NCBI GenBank assembly: GCA_007751255.1
Contig: CP036296.1
Span: forward strand, 3,472,001 to 3,536,000
Direction: 5' to 3'
Length of the DNA stretch: 64,000 nucleotides
From: Engelhardtia mirabilis
GTDB lineage: Bacteria; Planctomycetota; UBA1135; GCA-002686595
This document shows, piece by piece, positions 33,611 to 42,436 of this stretch; positions within the stretch are counted from its first letter, which is position 1; the number at the start of each line of letters is the position of its first letter. Below the pieces are notes generated by a model. It was not told where the DNA came from and made no database searches. It saw only the letters and a program-made list of their open reading frames with translations. The position numbers and the translations under genes are program-made.

Positions 33611-34573
33611 GTGAACGAAGCACGACAGGCTCCGCCCGGCTGGAAGAGTTGGGGCCGTGTGCTGCGGCTGTCCTTGACCGCCACGGCCGTGGCGGACGTG
33701 GCCGCGGGCGCGCTCTTGGGCGCTGGAGCCTGGCCGGGCGGCGACGCCGTGCGCCCCGCCGCACCCTGGCTCGCGATCCTGGCCTCGCTCGGCGTGTACC
33801 ACGGGGGCATGGCCCTCAACGACTGGGCCGACCGCGACGAGGACGCGCGCGTGCGGCCCGACCGACCGATTCCCAGCCGTGCGGTGGATTCGCGCACCGT
33901 GTTGATGGTGGCGGTGCTGCTGCTGGTCGGCGGCCCCTTGATCGGCGCCTTCGCCTCCTTCTGGTGCGGAGCAGCCTTCGCCGCCGTGGCCGCCTGCGCC
34001 GCCCTCTACGACGTGGCCGGTCGCGGGCCTCGACGGGGTCCGCTGCTGCTAGGCCTGTGCCGCTTCGGCAACGTCGGCGCGGGACTGCTGGCGGGAGCGG
34101 CGGCCGTGGGCGGACAGGTCCGCCTCGAGCACCTCGTGTTCCCGCTGGTCTACGCCCTCTACGTGGTCAACCTGTCGATCCTCGGTCGGCTGGAGGACGA
34201 CACCAGCCGCGAGCCCGGGCGCGCGCCGGCGATCGCACTGCACGTGGCCACCCTGGGCTTGGTCCTGGCTCCCTTCGCGGGTGCCCTCGTGGCCCCGATC
34301 GAGCGCGGCTGGCTCGGCGACCTGGCGCCCTGGGCCGGTGCGGCCTTGGCCTTGTCTGCCGCAATCGGCCTGCAGCGGGCCGCGGCCCGGCGGGAGCCCT
34401 GGACGAGGCCCGACGTGGAGCGCGCCATGGGTCTCTTGCTGCGGCGCCTCTTGATCCTCACCGCCAGCGCGGTGCTGGCCAGTGGCGCGCCCGGCTCGGA
34501 GCTACTGGCCCTCGCGATCCTGGCCGGCTACCGCGTCAGCCATCAACTGCGGCGGCTCTTCCCGCCCAGTTGA
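33611..34573 (+). CDS. UbiA family prenyltransferase-like membrane protein
   Basis: A 320-residue polytopic membrane protein with about eight helices. The first Asp-rich motif NDWADRDEDARVRPDRPIPSRAV is diagnostic of UbiA prenyltransferases, which attach isoprenoid chains to aromatic or other acceptors. The second Asp motif is unusual (LGRLEDDTSREPGR instead of the usual DxxxD loop), so the acceptor cannot be predicted; EboC-like proteins, which also belong to UbiA, are an alternative. The operon position after dxr, an isoprenoid gene, fits a prenyl-transfer role. It starts at GTG 33611. Its last 31 bases overlap the 3' end of the convergent cca gene. Confidence 0.82.
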   Translation: MNEARQAPPGWKSWGRVLRLSLTATAVADVAAGALLGAGAWPGGDAVRPAAPWLAILASLGVYHGGMALNDWADRDEDARVRPDRPIPSRAVDSRTVLMVAVLLLVGGPLIGAFASFWCGAAFAAVAACAALYDVAGRGPRRGPLLLGLCRFGNVGAGLLAGAAAVGGQVRLEHLVFPLVYALYVVNLSILGRLEDDTSREPGRAPAIALHVATLGLVLAPFAGALVAPIERGWLGDLAPWAGAALALSAAIGLQRAAARREPWTRPDVERAMGLLLRRLLILTASAVLASGAPGSELLALAILAGYRVSHQLRRLFPPS

Positions 34574-35826
34574 TCCGCTTCGCCGAGTTCGGCTGCGCGG
34601 CGGGCGAGCCAATCGAGGGCCAGTCCACGATCGGTGTGTTGCCCCTCGAGCTGCAGGTCCTCGTGTTCGCTCAGCAGCTCGCCCCAGGCCGGCCCGCGGG
34701 GGACTCCGGCGGCTCGAAGGTCGTCACTGCGAAGCAGCGGCGCCGGTCGCCGGTCCGCCGCCGGCACCTCGGTGGCGGCACGTGCGAGTTCCGATCGCCC
34801 GGCCCCGTGGGTCGCGGGACAGACCTCGGCGAGTGCCCCAGCCCAGCGCAGCGCCAACGGCTCGTCGAGTTCGCGCAGGGCGCGTAGCAGGCTGCTGCGC
34901 CTGCGGCCTGCGTCACTCAAGGCCTGGCCCAGTTGCCACAGGGCGCCGATCTCCCGTCGATCCGCCCTGGAGAGCCGCAGGCTGTCCAACTCGTCGGAAG
35001 CCTGCCCGCCCCCGGAATTCCAGAACAACGCGGCCATGAACACGGTCGTCCCCGCACCGTCGCCCAGGGCCTCGATCAGCGCGCGCCGAGTGCCGGCCAG
35101 CGCCTCGTCGCCCCAAGAGTCGAAGCGGGCCACCAGGGCCCCCACGCGCGCCAGGATGGCCACGGCCGCCAAGGTTCCCGGCCAGGCCCCGATCCGGCCG
35201 AGTTCACTGGCCACGCGCTCGCCGCTGACCCGCGCCAGGCCCGGCGCGGCTGCGCTGGCGGCCTCGAGCACGTCCTGGGGCACGGTCAGCCCATAGCGCC
35301 CCGCGAAACGACCCAGTCGCAAGAGACGCAGGGCGTCCTCCTCGAAACGCGCGCGCGGGTCGCCGACCGTCCGCAAGAGGCCACGCTCCAGGTCCGCGAG
35401 CCCGCCCTCGGGGTCGGCCAGGGTGCCATCCAGGGGGTCCAGATAGAGGGCATTCGCAGTGAAGTCGCGCCGAGCGGCATCCTCCTCGAGGCTCACACCG
35501 TAGTGCACCCGCTCCGGTCGCCGGCCGTCGGCATAGTCGCCCTCGCCACGAAAAGTCGTCAGCTCCACGTCGCCGTCCGCGCTGGGCAGGATCATCGTGC
35601 CGAAGGCGCGCCCGACCCCCACCGCGCTCGGGAAGAGGACCTCGATCTCCTCCGGCGTCGCACCCGAGGCCATGTCCAGATCCTTGGGTGCGTAACCCAG
35701 GGCCAGATCGCGCACCGCCCCTCCGACGATCCAGGCCCGATGCCCCGCTGTTCGCAACACGCCGGCCACCTCGATCGCTCGCTCGCGGAGCGCCTGGGGC
35801 ACGTCTTCGATCGCAGGTGTTCGCAC
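34543..35826 (-). CDS. tRNA nucleotidyltransferase / poly(A) polymerase family
   Basis: A 427-residue class II nucleotidyltransferase. The head domain shows AWIVGGAVRDLALGYAPKDLDMASGATPEEI with the catalytic DxD, ERVHYGVSLEEDAARRDFTANALYLDPLDG, and the neck-domain motif RFEEDALRLLRLGRFAGRYGL. These match CCA-adding enzymes and the related bacterial poly(A) polymerases; the two cannot be separated by eye. Note that the tRNA-Leu here already encodes CCA, so the enzyme could serve repair, CCA addition to other tRNAs, or RNA tailing. It starts at GTG 35826. The convergent overlap with the UbiA-like gene is 31 bases. Confidence 0.88.
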   Translation of the reverse strand: MRTPAIEDVPQALRERAIEVAGVLRTAGHRAWIVGGAVRDLALGYAPKDLDMASGATPEEIEVLFPSAVGVGRAFGTMILPSADGDVELTTFRGEGDYADGRRPERVHYGVSLEEDAARRDFTANALYLDPLDGTLADPEGGLADLERGLLRTVGDPRARFEEDALRLLRLGRFAGRYGLTVPQDVLEAASAAAPGLARVSGERVASELGRIGAWPGTLAAVAILARVGALVARFDSWGDEALAGTRRALIEALGDGAGTTVFMAALFWNSGGGQASDELDSLRLSRADRREIGALWQLGQALSDAGRRRSSLLRALRELDEPLALRWAGALAEVCPATHGAGRSELARAATEVPAADRRPAPLLRSDDLRAAGVPRGPAWGELLSEHEDLQLEGQHTDRGLALDWLARRAAELGEADQLGGKSRRS

Positions 35827-35975
35827 GGGCTTGAATCTGGTGTGGTCCGAAGCGGATCATCGCGGTCGTGCAAAGGACGCCGCTGAACCGTCGAGGGGCC
35901 CGGGCAGTTTGGACTGTCGCGGACGGGGTTGCGAGCGGCAGTCGCGGCCCGGGGCGATGCGCCTGGCGAGCCGGC

Positions 35976-36452
35976 ATGGGCCGCACCAGTTGGCTGGCGA
36001 TCATCGCCGTGGCCACGGCCCTGGCAGCCCTGTCCGTGTCGCGCATGCAGGTCTACGCCGTCTACGCCAACGAGCGCGATGCGGTCCGAACCCTGCGTCA
36101 GTTGGCCGACCGCGTCGATCAAGGCGGGGGGTCGCTCCAGGACACGACCCTCGAGGCTGCAGCGGGGAGTGACTTCGATCCGTCGGGCAACTCACACTGG
36201 AGCGAGGGGGGCAACCTCCTGCGCCGCAACGGCTACCTATTCGGTGTCGCGCCCGACGCCGAAGGCCGCCCGATCTTGCAGGCCTGGCCCTGGCGCCACT
36301 CCGAGACGGGCCTGGCCGCCTACGCCCTCGAGCCGAGTCGACAGCTGGTGGCCCACCCCAACGAGGCCGGACAGTGGAGCGGTCCCCAGGCGCGGCCCGC
36401 GGTCGAAACGCCCGGCTGGCTCGACGTCACCGGCGCCCTGTCCCGCTACTGA
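35976..36452 (+). CDS. membrane-anchored hypothetical protein, pseudopilin-like
   Basis: A 158-residue protein. The ATG at 35976 gives MGRTSWLAIIAVATALAALSVSRMQVYAVYANERDAVRTLRQLADRV: a single N-terminal hydrophobic helix running into an amphipathic helix, as in pilin-like proteins, though no prepilin-peptidase Gly-Phe/Glu site is evident. The C-terminal part (GNLLRRNGYLFGVAPDAEGRPILQAWPWRHSETGLAAYALEPSRQLVAHPNEAGQW) resembles the small beta domain seen in pilin-like planctomycete proteins. It stands alone between divergent cca and a convergent lipoprotein gene. Assignment is tentative. Confidence 0.55.
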   Translation: MGRTSWLAIIAVATALAALSVSRMQVYAVYANERDAVRTLRQLADRVDQGGGSLQDTTLEAAAGSDFDPSGNSHWSEGGNLLRRNGYLFGVAPDAEGRPILQAWPWRHSETGLAAYALEPSRQLVAHPNEAGQWSGPQARPAVETPGWLDVTGALSRY

Positions 36453-36468
36453 GGGCGATTGCCCCGGC

Positions 36469-38253
36469 TCAGTACCAGAGCCACAAGAGGCACTGGAACC
36501 CGATCCGGCCCTGGTCGTCCTGGGTCCGCAGCGCGGCGCGCTTGAGCCTCGGGGCGACCTCGGCCGCGGGGCCGAGACCCACCAGCAGTGAGGCCGCGTA
36601 GAGGCGCTCGAGCGGCGGCAGGTCGTCGTTCTCCATGCGCTCGGTCAGGGCCGTACGCGCGAGGTCGTCGCGCTCGCCCCCGATGGCGAAGGTCAGGTCC
36701 AAACGACGCACCGGGTCCGGTTCCTCGAGCAGGAGCTCGATCAGGTACTTACGCCCCTGCGGGCCCGTGTTCGTCGCGTGCACGCAGAACCAACGGTGCG
36801 CCGGCGCCCCGGAGAGGATCGCGCCCTCGGCCGCGGCCTGGTCGGCGTAAGCCATGAGCAGCTCCGCCGCGGCGCGGGTCCTGACCACCGAGAGGGCCTG
36901 GAAGCTCGCCGCGCGTTGGGACCAGGGCAGCTGCTCCTCGGCTTCGATGCGTCGGCGCAGGCGGTCGTAGACCCGACCGGCCAGGGCCGGGTCTCGCTCC
37001 ATGCGCTCGCGCAGGCTCGGCAGGACGCGGGTCAGGACCACCGGCGACTCGTCGAGGGCCAAGAGCGCCCGCGACACGGCCTCCTCGTCGCCGAGGATCG
37101 TCAAGCCGATCTGTGCCTCGGCGGCGACGGTCGGGTCCTCGCCGTTGAGGGCGCTGCGCAGGGCTCCCAGGGCGCGCTCACGTTGGGCTTCGGTGGGCGC
37201 GAGCTCGGGGTGCTCGCCGTCGGCGGCGGCGGCCAGGCCGCTGTGCAGGGCCGCGGCAGCGCTGGCGCGGATCGAGCTCTCGGGGTCGGTCTCGAGCACC
37301 GCGGCCACCACTTCCCACAGGCCCAGGCTCGCCGCAGCACGCAGAGCCGTGGAGCGCACGACGGTCCGCTCGTCGGACAGGGCGTCGTACAGGTCCTCGC
37401 GCGCGGACTCGTCGCCCCGCGCCGCGAACATGGCCGCGAACCAGGCCCGCGCCCGCGGATCCACGTCGCGGCGAATACGCTCGGCCTCGGCCAGGGTCTC
37501 GGGAACCTCCGACAGCGCGATCAGCGGCAGGATCGACTCCTCGACGTCGAGCACCTCGCCACGTTCGATCCAGTCCAGGAACAAGAGCTCGGCGCGCGCG
37601 GCATCGGTGGCGTGCATGGTGAGGGCAGCCAGGCCACGCTCGTTCGAGTCGCCGACCCGCGCCAGACCCGCCAGGTAGTCGAAGCGATCGGGCGGCGCGC
37701 CGGTGCGGCGCAGGCCGCGCAGGGCCACGGTCCGAATGGTGCGCTGCGGATGGTCGAGGGCGCGGGCCAACTGCTCCGGTGCGCCGGCGCCGTCGTTCTG
37801 GCCCAGGGCGCCCAGGGTGTTCTGGATGGAGCCGGCGCGGCTGGCGTCGTTGAGCTGGAGATCGAGCAGGCGCCGCAGCTCGGGCACGCTGTCCTCGCCC
37901 ATGGCGCCGAGCTCCTCGATGGCCCGCTTGAGCGGCTCGCCGCGGCCGTGTTCGAGCTTGTCGACCAGGATCCCGATCAGGTCGGAGGTGTCGCGGTCGT
38001 AGTAGTGATCGTCCCCACAGGTGGCGAAGATCGCCTCGATCCACGGATCGGCGCGCAGGACCTCGGCCACGGGCCGCTCGGGACCGACCAGGCCGGTACC
38101 GGAGGTCCCGGCGGGCTGTTGGGTGCCGCCGATCGATCCAGCGGTCGTGGTCGCCCCTTCGGGCTTTCCGCAACCTGCCAGGGCCAGCACGAAAATCAGC
38201 GAACAACCGAGCGCCGGCCGACGCGGCCGCAGCCCGTGGGCGAGCGCACCCAT
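36469..38253 (-). CDS. HEAT-repeat lipoprotein downstream of a TolC-like gene
   Basis: A 594-residue lipoprotein: GCSLIFVLALAGCGKPEG contains the lipobox. Residues 60 to the end are helical repeats of HEAT type (PLKRAIEELGAMGEDSVPELRRLL, TIRTVALRGLRRTGAPPD, RSTALRAAASLGLWEVVAAVLETD, SSIRASAAAALHSGLAA, TVAAEAQIGLTILGDEEAVSRALLAL). It lacks the FWWEFN and GTYRGPG signatures of the four HEAT proteins at 15-25 kb, so it is not a member of that family. Its ATG shares a base with the TGA of the upstream TolC-like gene (TGATG), so the two are translationally coupled and the lipoprotein may assist or cap the efflux channel in the envelope. Confidence 0.8.
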   Translation of the reverse strand: MGALAHGLRPRRPALGCSLIFVLALAGCGKPEGATTTAGSIGGTQQPAGTSGTGLVGPERPVAEVLRADPWIEAIFATCGDDHYYDRDTSDLIGILVDKLEHGRGEPLKRAIEELGAMGEDSVPELRRLLDLQLNDASRAGSIQNTLGALGQNDGAGAPEQLARALDHPQRTIRTVALRGLRRTGAPPDRFDYLAGLARVGDSNERGLAALTMHATDAARAELLFLDWIERGEVLDVEESILPLIALSEVPETLAEAERIRRDVDPRARAWFAAMFAARGDESAREDLYDALSDERTVVRSTALRAAASLGLWEVVAAVLETDPESSIRASAAAALHSGLAAAADGEHPELAPTEAQRERALGALRSALNGEDPTVAAEAQIGLTILGDEEAVSRALLALDESPVVLTRVLPSLRERMERDPALAGRVYDRLRRRIEAEEQLPWSQRAASFQALSVVRTRAAAELLMAYADQAAAEGAILSGAPAHRWFCVHATNTGPQGRKYLIELLLEEPDPVRRLDLTFAIGGERDDLARTALTERMENDDLPPLERLYAASLLVGLGPAAEVAPRLKRAALRTQDDQGRIGFQCLLWLWY

Positions 38254-39896
38254 CAATTCTGGTCGATCGAGCCCAGAGCGTCGGATATCTGCCCCGTGGC
38301 CTTGGCCAGGGCGACCCGCGACTTGGCGTAGGCCGAGAGGCTGGCCTGCTCGGTCGAGAGGGCCGCCGCGAGCTGCTGCTGGAACTCCAGCACCTGGAAG
38401 GTGGTCGCCAGACCCTCCTCGTAGCGCGCCTGCTCCGCCTGGAGCTGACGCGCGGTGAACTCGCGCGACTTGCGCGCGGCGAGCACCGCCTGGGCCTGGT
38501 ACTCGACTTCCCGCACCGCGTTGCGGATCTCGCTCACGACGGTGGCCTCGACCTGCTCGAAGCTCAAGCGCGCCGCACGCAGGCGCGAGCGGGCGGCCCG
38601 CTCCGCGTAGCGCGCCGTGCGATTGCGCAGGGGCAAGTTGAAGTTCAGCGACCCGGTATAGGTCATGAAGTCGAGCTGCGAAGCGGTCTTGAAGGCCCCG
38701 GCCGGCTCGTCCTCGATCGACACACTGCGGGCATCCAGGTTCAGGTCCAGACCCGGCAGGCGACTGGACTCGGCCCGATCCAACTCCACCTGGGCGGCAT
38801 CCACGTCCAAGAGGGCCTGGATCAACTCCGGGCGACGCTCCAGGGCCTGTTCGAGGATCTCGCGCCACGGCGCGACCTCGGCCGCACCCTCTACCACCGG
38901 CAAGCTGGTCAGGGGCTCGATCGGAATGGTCCACAGGTCGAGGTAGGCGTCCCATGCATCGTCGCTAGCCTCGCCACGGCGCAGGAGCAACGCCTTCAAT
39001 CCGTCGGATCGCGCCTGGACGTCCGTGCGGGCCCGCAGGAGCCGCTCTTCCTCCTGCGCCACCTGGGTTTCGGCCTGGAGCACGTCGACCTCCGTCCCCA
39101 CCCCGACCCGCAGTCGCTCGCCATTCTGCGAGAGCTGCTCCTGGGCCAGCTCGAGTGCCAGGACACGCACCTGCTCCTCCTCGCGGGCGGCGACCAGGTC
39201 CCAGTAGGCGTTGCTGACATTGGCTACGAGGTCGTCGCGGGTCACCCTGCGCCCGGCTTCGGCGCGGCGCAGGCTGATCTCCGACTGGCGCTGGTCCGCC
39301 GTCGCGGTGCGGGACCAGGCCCCGCGCAGCAGCGGCTGCGTGAAGCCGGCGCTGAGGCTGGCGTTGGTGTAGTCGCCGTCCGGGAAGGGTCCCGGGAACA
39401 TCGGGTCGCCGACGATGCCGGGGTTGTTGGTCTCCGTCAGGGACTCGTCGAAGCCGACGCGGAAGCTCCCGCCGGTGGTGACCGGCAGGACCAGGTCGGC
39501 GCCGATCGAGGTCACCTGATCCGCGATGGCCGAGGCGCCGGCCGCGATGAACGTGTTGGCCTGGGGCTGGTCGGAGTCCGTGTAGGACGCGGCCAGATCC
39601 AGGACCGGGTCGAAGGCGCCCCAGGATCCCAGGCTGCTGGCCAGGGCCTGCTCGACGGTCTCGTCCTCGAGCGCCAGGCTCAGGTTCTCCGCCACGGCGA
39701 TCCGCAGGGCATCACCCAGGGTGAGTTGCAGGCTGGTCCCCGGCGCGCTCTTCGGCGGCTCTTCCGGGGTCACCCCTGCGGATGACGCGTCGGCGGGGGC
39801 CTCCGTCTCCTGGACCGCCGCACGGCCCGCGGGAGCCAGCGACAGGAGCAGCAGGAGGAAGGCGGGAACGGTGCGGCGGGCAGGGGGCGTCGACAT
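38253..39896 (-). CDS. TolC family outer-membrane channel protein
   Basis: A 547-residue protein with signal peptide MSTPPARRTVPAFLLLLLSLAPAGRAAVQ (ATG at 39896 chosen). Two repeats of the outer-membrane efflux protein fold are visible: LTLGDALRIAVAENLSLALEDETVEQALASS, and later EILEQALERRPELIQALLDVDAAQVELDRAESSRLPGLDLNLD. Long coiled-coil stretches (VAAREEEQVRVLALELAQEQLSQNGERLRVGVGTEVDVLQAETQVAQEEERLL; ARQLQAEQARYEEGLATTFQVLEFQQQLAAALSTEQASLSAYAKSRVALAKATG) form the periplasmic tunnel. It would export small molecules or proteins with an inner-membrane pump that is not encoded nearby. Its presence argues for a diderm envelope. Confidence 0.9.
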   Translation of the reverse strand: MSTPPARRTVPAFLLLLLSLAPAGRAAVQETEAPADASSAGVTPEEPPKSAPGTSLQLTLGDALRIAVAENLSLALEDETVEQALASSLGSWGAFDPVLDLAASYTDSDQPQANTFIAAGASAIADQVTSIGADLVLPVTTGGSFRVGFDESLTETNNPGIVGDPMFPGPFPDGDYTNASLSAGFTQPLLRGAWSRTATADQRQSEISLRRAEAGRRVTRDDLVANVSNAYWDLVAAREEEQVRVLALELAQEQLSQNGERLRVGVGTEVDVLQAETQVAQEEERLLRARTDVQARSDGLKALLLRRGEASDDAWDAYLDLWTIPIEPLTSLPVVEGAAEVAPWREILEQALERRPELIQALLDVDAAQVELDRAESSRLPGLDLNLDARSVSIEDEPAGAFKTASQLDFMTYTGSLNFNLPLRNRTARYAERAARSRLRAARLSFEQVEATVVSEIRNAVREVEYQAQAVLAARKSREFTARQLQAEQARYEEGLATTFQVLEFQQQLAAALSTEQASLSAYAKSRVALAKATGQISDALGSIDQN

Positions 39897-40066
39897 GGGC
39901 GGGTGAGGATAGGTGCGCCCGGTCGACCGTCCAAGCAAGCCCCGTCCGCTCCCTCGAACTGTCGGGGAGAATCCTCACGGGGGACCGGCTGCAACGGGTG
40001 CCGCCGACCACCGATCCGGCGGGGTCGGGCCTGCGGCGACCGGGAAGAATCAGCCGCGAGGACCTC

Positions 40067-41071
40067 TCAGCGCTGACCGTCAGCCCATACGAGCCAGGAC
40101 GCCCAGGGTTCCGACGCCGCGAGGTTCTCGAGCCCAGCCGAGGCTCCCCGCAGCCACCAGCCCAGGTCGAGGCCGCGAGCCTCGCCGCCCGACGCGCCAA
40201 CGCCCGAAGGGCTTCGGCCGGCAGGACCGACCCCGTAGGACGCCGCGCGCTCCAGCGCCGCCGGGGCCAACTCGCGCCAGGGCAACTCGACGGCCGAGAG
40301 CGCCGCCACCCGCAGTCGCGCCCGGTCCGCCGATCGGCGCGAGAGCTCGGACTCCGGATCCAGGGCCAGGGCATCGAGACAGGTCTCGAGCACCGCCAAG
40401 GAGGTCAAGGGGTCGGACAGGTCCGCCGTCAGCGCCGCCGCCGGCAGGTGCCCCACCCCGCGCCGCAACTCGATCCGCAGGGCGATCCAATCCGCCGCGG
40501 ACTTCGGTCGCGCGCTGTCCACCAGACCGGCCACGTCGATCGGATCGGGCAGGGCCGCCGTTCCGATTCGGAAGCGGTCGATCCGCAGCCTGTTCTCCAC
40601 CTCGCCGCGGCGCTCCGCCAGGGCCTCGGCAGCCTCGTCGTCGGGCAGCTCGAGCGGCGACCCGACCCCCGCCGGATCGTCGCGATCCACGGGCAGGAAG
40701 CTCAGCACGAAGTCCGGCATGGTCTGGGGAGCGATCACGTACCAGGCCACCGCCGGCAGTGCCAGCAGGTGAACCAAGACGCTGGCCGCCACCACGCGCA
40801 GGGCGACCGAGCGCTTCAATGCACGTCGCACGCGCATATGGAATGGCATCCCCCCCACCGTCTGCTCGATTACGCGCACCGCCACCCGGCGCGAAGCCAG
40901 GACGGACGCGTCGTACTCCTCCGCGGCCAGGCGGCGAGCCTCCATGACCGTGTCCCGCAGTCCTCGATCCGCACCGTCGCCGGGAAACTCCACGCGACCG
41001 CGCTCGAGCCAGTCCTGCAGGCGCTCGGCGCGCTCGAGGTCCGAGGGTTGCTTCGAATCCGCGCCGCTCAT
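40067..41071 (-). CDS. membrane protein coupled to an ECF sigma factor (putative anti-sigma)
   Basis: A 334-residue protein with one transmembrane helix (about residues 92-115, LRVVAASVLVHLLALPAVAWYVI). The cytoplasmic N-terminus (QPSDLERAERLQDWLERGRVEFPGDGADRGLRDTVMEARRLAAEEYD) precedes it, and a 200-residue Ala/Leu/Asp-rich exported part follows. Its ATG overlaps the TGA of the ECF sigma gene, the classic arrangement for an anti-sigma factor. It lacks a zinc-finger HxxxCxxC motif, so if it is an anti-sigma it is of a non-zinc type. The enlarged site-2 protease at 31723 could process it. Function is inferred from topology and position only. Confidence 0.6.
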   Translation of the reverse strand: MSGADSKQPSDLERAERLQDWLERGRVEFPGDGADRGLRDTVMEARRLAAEEYDASVLASRRVAVRVIEQTVGGMPFHMRVRRALKRSVALRVVAASVLVHLLALPAVAWYVIAPQTMPDFVLSFLPVDRDDPAGVGSPLELPDDEAAEALAERRGEVENRLRIDRFRIGTAALPDPIDVAGLVDSARPKSAADWIALRIELRRGVGHLPAAALTADLSDPLTSLAVLETCLDALALDPESELSRRSADRARLRVAALSAVELPWRELAPAALERAASYGVGPAGRSPSGVGASGGEARGLDLGWWLRGASAGLENLAASEPWASWLVWADGQR

Positions 41072-41664
41072 CGTCCGACCCCTTCGGTGTCACGTTCGGC
41101 CAAGGCCGCGCGCAGCTTGCGAACCGCGTGGAACATTCGCGACTTCACCGTTCCCACCGGGATCGAGAGGATGCTCCCGATCTCCGCGTAGTCGAGCTCC
41201 TGGATCGCCCCCAACTCGAAGACCTGGCGGTGACCGACGGGCAGCTCGGTCAGACACGACTCCAAGCGGCTGTGTTCTTCACGCACCACGGCCAGCTCCT
41301 CGGGGTCGCGCTCGCGACCCTGGGTGCGGTGCTCCGGTGCGTCCTGGTCATCGTCGCCCGCCCCGCCCGCCGCGCGCTTGGGCCGCACGGCGCGACTGCG
41401 CTCCGCGTCGATCCAGGCGTTGCGCGCCACGCGGAAGGCGAAGGCCGGGAAGCGCTCCCGCGCGACGTAGTTGTCCGCGGCCCGGTAGAGCTTGATCAGA
41501 ACGTCCTGGACCAGGTCCTCGGCCTCCTCGAACGACGCCCCGAGGCGTCTGAAGAAGCCGAGGAAGGTTGCGGATTCCCGCTGGACGAAGGCCTCGTACA
41601 CGGATGGATCTCCTGCGCGAAGCGCCGTCAGTGGGTCCCTTGCATCGGTCCAATCGTCCCTCAA
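41068..41664 (-). CDS. ECF sigma-70 family sigma factor
   Basis: A 198-residue alternative sigma factor. Region 2 is seen as FLGFFRRLGASFEEAEDLVQDVLIKLYRAADNYVARERFPAFAFRVARNAWIDAER, with the helix that melts the -10. Region 4 is LTELPVGHRQVFELGAIQELDYAEIGSILSIPVGTVKSRMFHAVRKLRAAL, with the HTH that reads the -35. The linker is charged and longer than average (RPKRAAGGAGDDDQDAPEHRTQGRERDPEE). It overlaps its downstream partner by four bases. No autoregulatory promoter was identified. The gap to tsaE is 52 bases, so it may be read through from the uvrA operon. Confidence 0.92.
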   Translation of the reverse strand: MRDDWTDARDPLTALRAGDPSVYEAFVQRESATFLGFFRRLGASFEEAEDLVQDVLIKLYRAADNYVARERFPAFAFRVARNAWIDAERSRAVRPKRAAGGAGDDDQDAPEHRTQGRERDPEELAVVREEHSRLESCLTELPVGHRQVFELGAIQELDYAEIGSILSIPVGTVKSRMFHAVRKLRAALAERDTEGVGR

Positions 41665-41716
41665 GGGTCAGCCACCTGCGCGCTCACGAACAACAACGGC
41701 CGGTTCCGGGCTGGGT

Positions 41717-42259
41717 TCACGTGGGATTGCCTTGCCTGGGAGGAATCGTGCACGAATGGGCCACCAGCACGGCCCAGAGCCCCTCCAGGGGCCCCAGCGA
41801 GCCCCCCTCGCCGGTGATCAGCCGGGCCGTGACCCGGCGCCGCCGGGGGTCTAGGTGGGCCAACTCCAGGGCCAGGTGGGGTCGCGGCAGCCAGGCCTCG
41901 ACGTGGCCCGCCCACTCGATCACCGCGGCCGACTCGCCCAGGAGCAGCTCCTCGCCCCCAGCGGCCAGGAAGGAGGCCTCGCGCTCGGCCATCCAGGCGT
42001 CCAGGTGGTGCAGGGTCAGACGGCCCGCGTACTCGTGGGCCAGGGTGTAGGTCGGGCTGCTAACCGGGTCCTCGGACTCGATGCCCCGCGCCAGGCCGCG
42101 TACCAGGCAGGTCTTGCCGGCTCCCAGCTCACCCGAGAGGGCCAGTACACAACCGGGCAGGAGGGCCCGTCCGAGGGCCTCGCCCAGCGCTTCGGTCTCG
42201 TCGGCCGAGTTCGACACGAAGCTGACCTCGGGCGGCACCGATCGGGGTTGGGCGGTCAT
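41717..42259 (-). CDS. tsaE: tRNA threonylcarbamoyladenosine biosynthesis ATPase TsaE
   Basis: A 180-residue P-loop protein needed for the t6A modification at position 37 of ANN-reading tRNAs. Motifs are LALSGELGAGKTCLVRGLARG (Walker A), DPVSSPTYTLAHEYAGRLTLHHLDAWM, and the conserved VIEWAGHVEAWLP. The C-terminus is extended by about 30 residues relative to compact family members. The ATG at 42259 is chosen over a GTG one codon earlier. It is the last gene of the uvrA operon. A 161-bp inverted-repeat element now lies 16 bases upstream of its start, separating it from thiL. Confidence 0.92.
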   Translation of the reverse strand: MTAQPRSVPPEVSFVSNSADETEALGEALGRALLPGCVLALSGELGAGKTCLVRGLARGIESEDPVSSPTYTLAHEYAGRLTLHHLDAWMAEREASFLAAGGEELLLGESAAVIEWAGHVEAWLPRPHLALELAHLDPRRRRVTARLITGEGGSLGPLEGLWAVLVAHSCTIPPRQGNPT

Positions 42260-42275
42260 CACGCGGCCCAGGCTA

Positions 42276-42436
42276 GTGTCCTGGATCAGAAATTCGGCGT
42301 CACTTCCCGGGCTCCGATCGCCGCTGGCGTCGCCTGCGCCTCCTCCGAGTATCGCAGCGGATACGCGTCGTCGGCGCGCCTAGCCAGCATCGATCGGACC
42401 TCCGGGCAGTGACGCCGAACTTCTGATCCAGGACAC
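42276..42436. mobile_element. MITE with 28-bp terminal inverted repeats and TA target duplication
   Basis: The ends 42276-42303 (starts GTGTCCTGGATCAG) and 42409-42436 (ends CTGATCCAGGACAC) are inverted copies with one mismatch in 28 bases. TA dinucleotides flank both ends (42274-42275, 42437-42438). The 105-base interior continues the symmetry (CCCGG, TCCGATCG and GCTGG each recur inverted), so nearly the whole element can fold on itself. It encodes nothing. TA duplication is typical of the IS630/Tc1-mariner superfamily, so it is probably a non-autonomous derivative of such an element. No transposase is in the window. Confidence 0.88.

Noticed and set aside
36469..38253. Treating this HEAT lipoprotein as a fifth member of the 15-25 kb family
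   Set aside because: It lacks the WWEFN signature, the DFFLG segment and the family ending; only the general HEAT architecture is shared.
42276..42436. Inverted repeat as a simple transcription terminator
   Set aside because: 28-bp near-perfect ends, TA duplications on both sides and the mid-operon position fit a mobile element better than a terminator.
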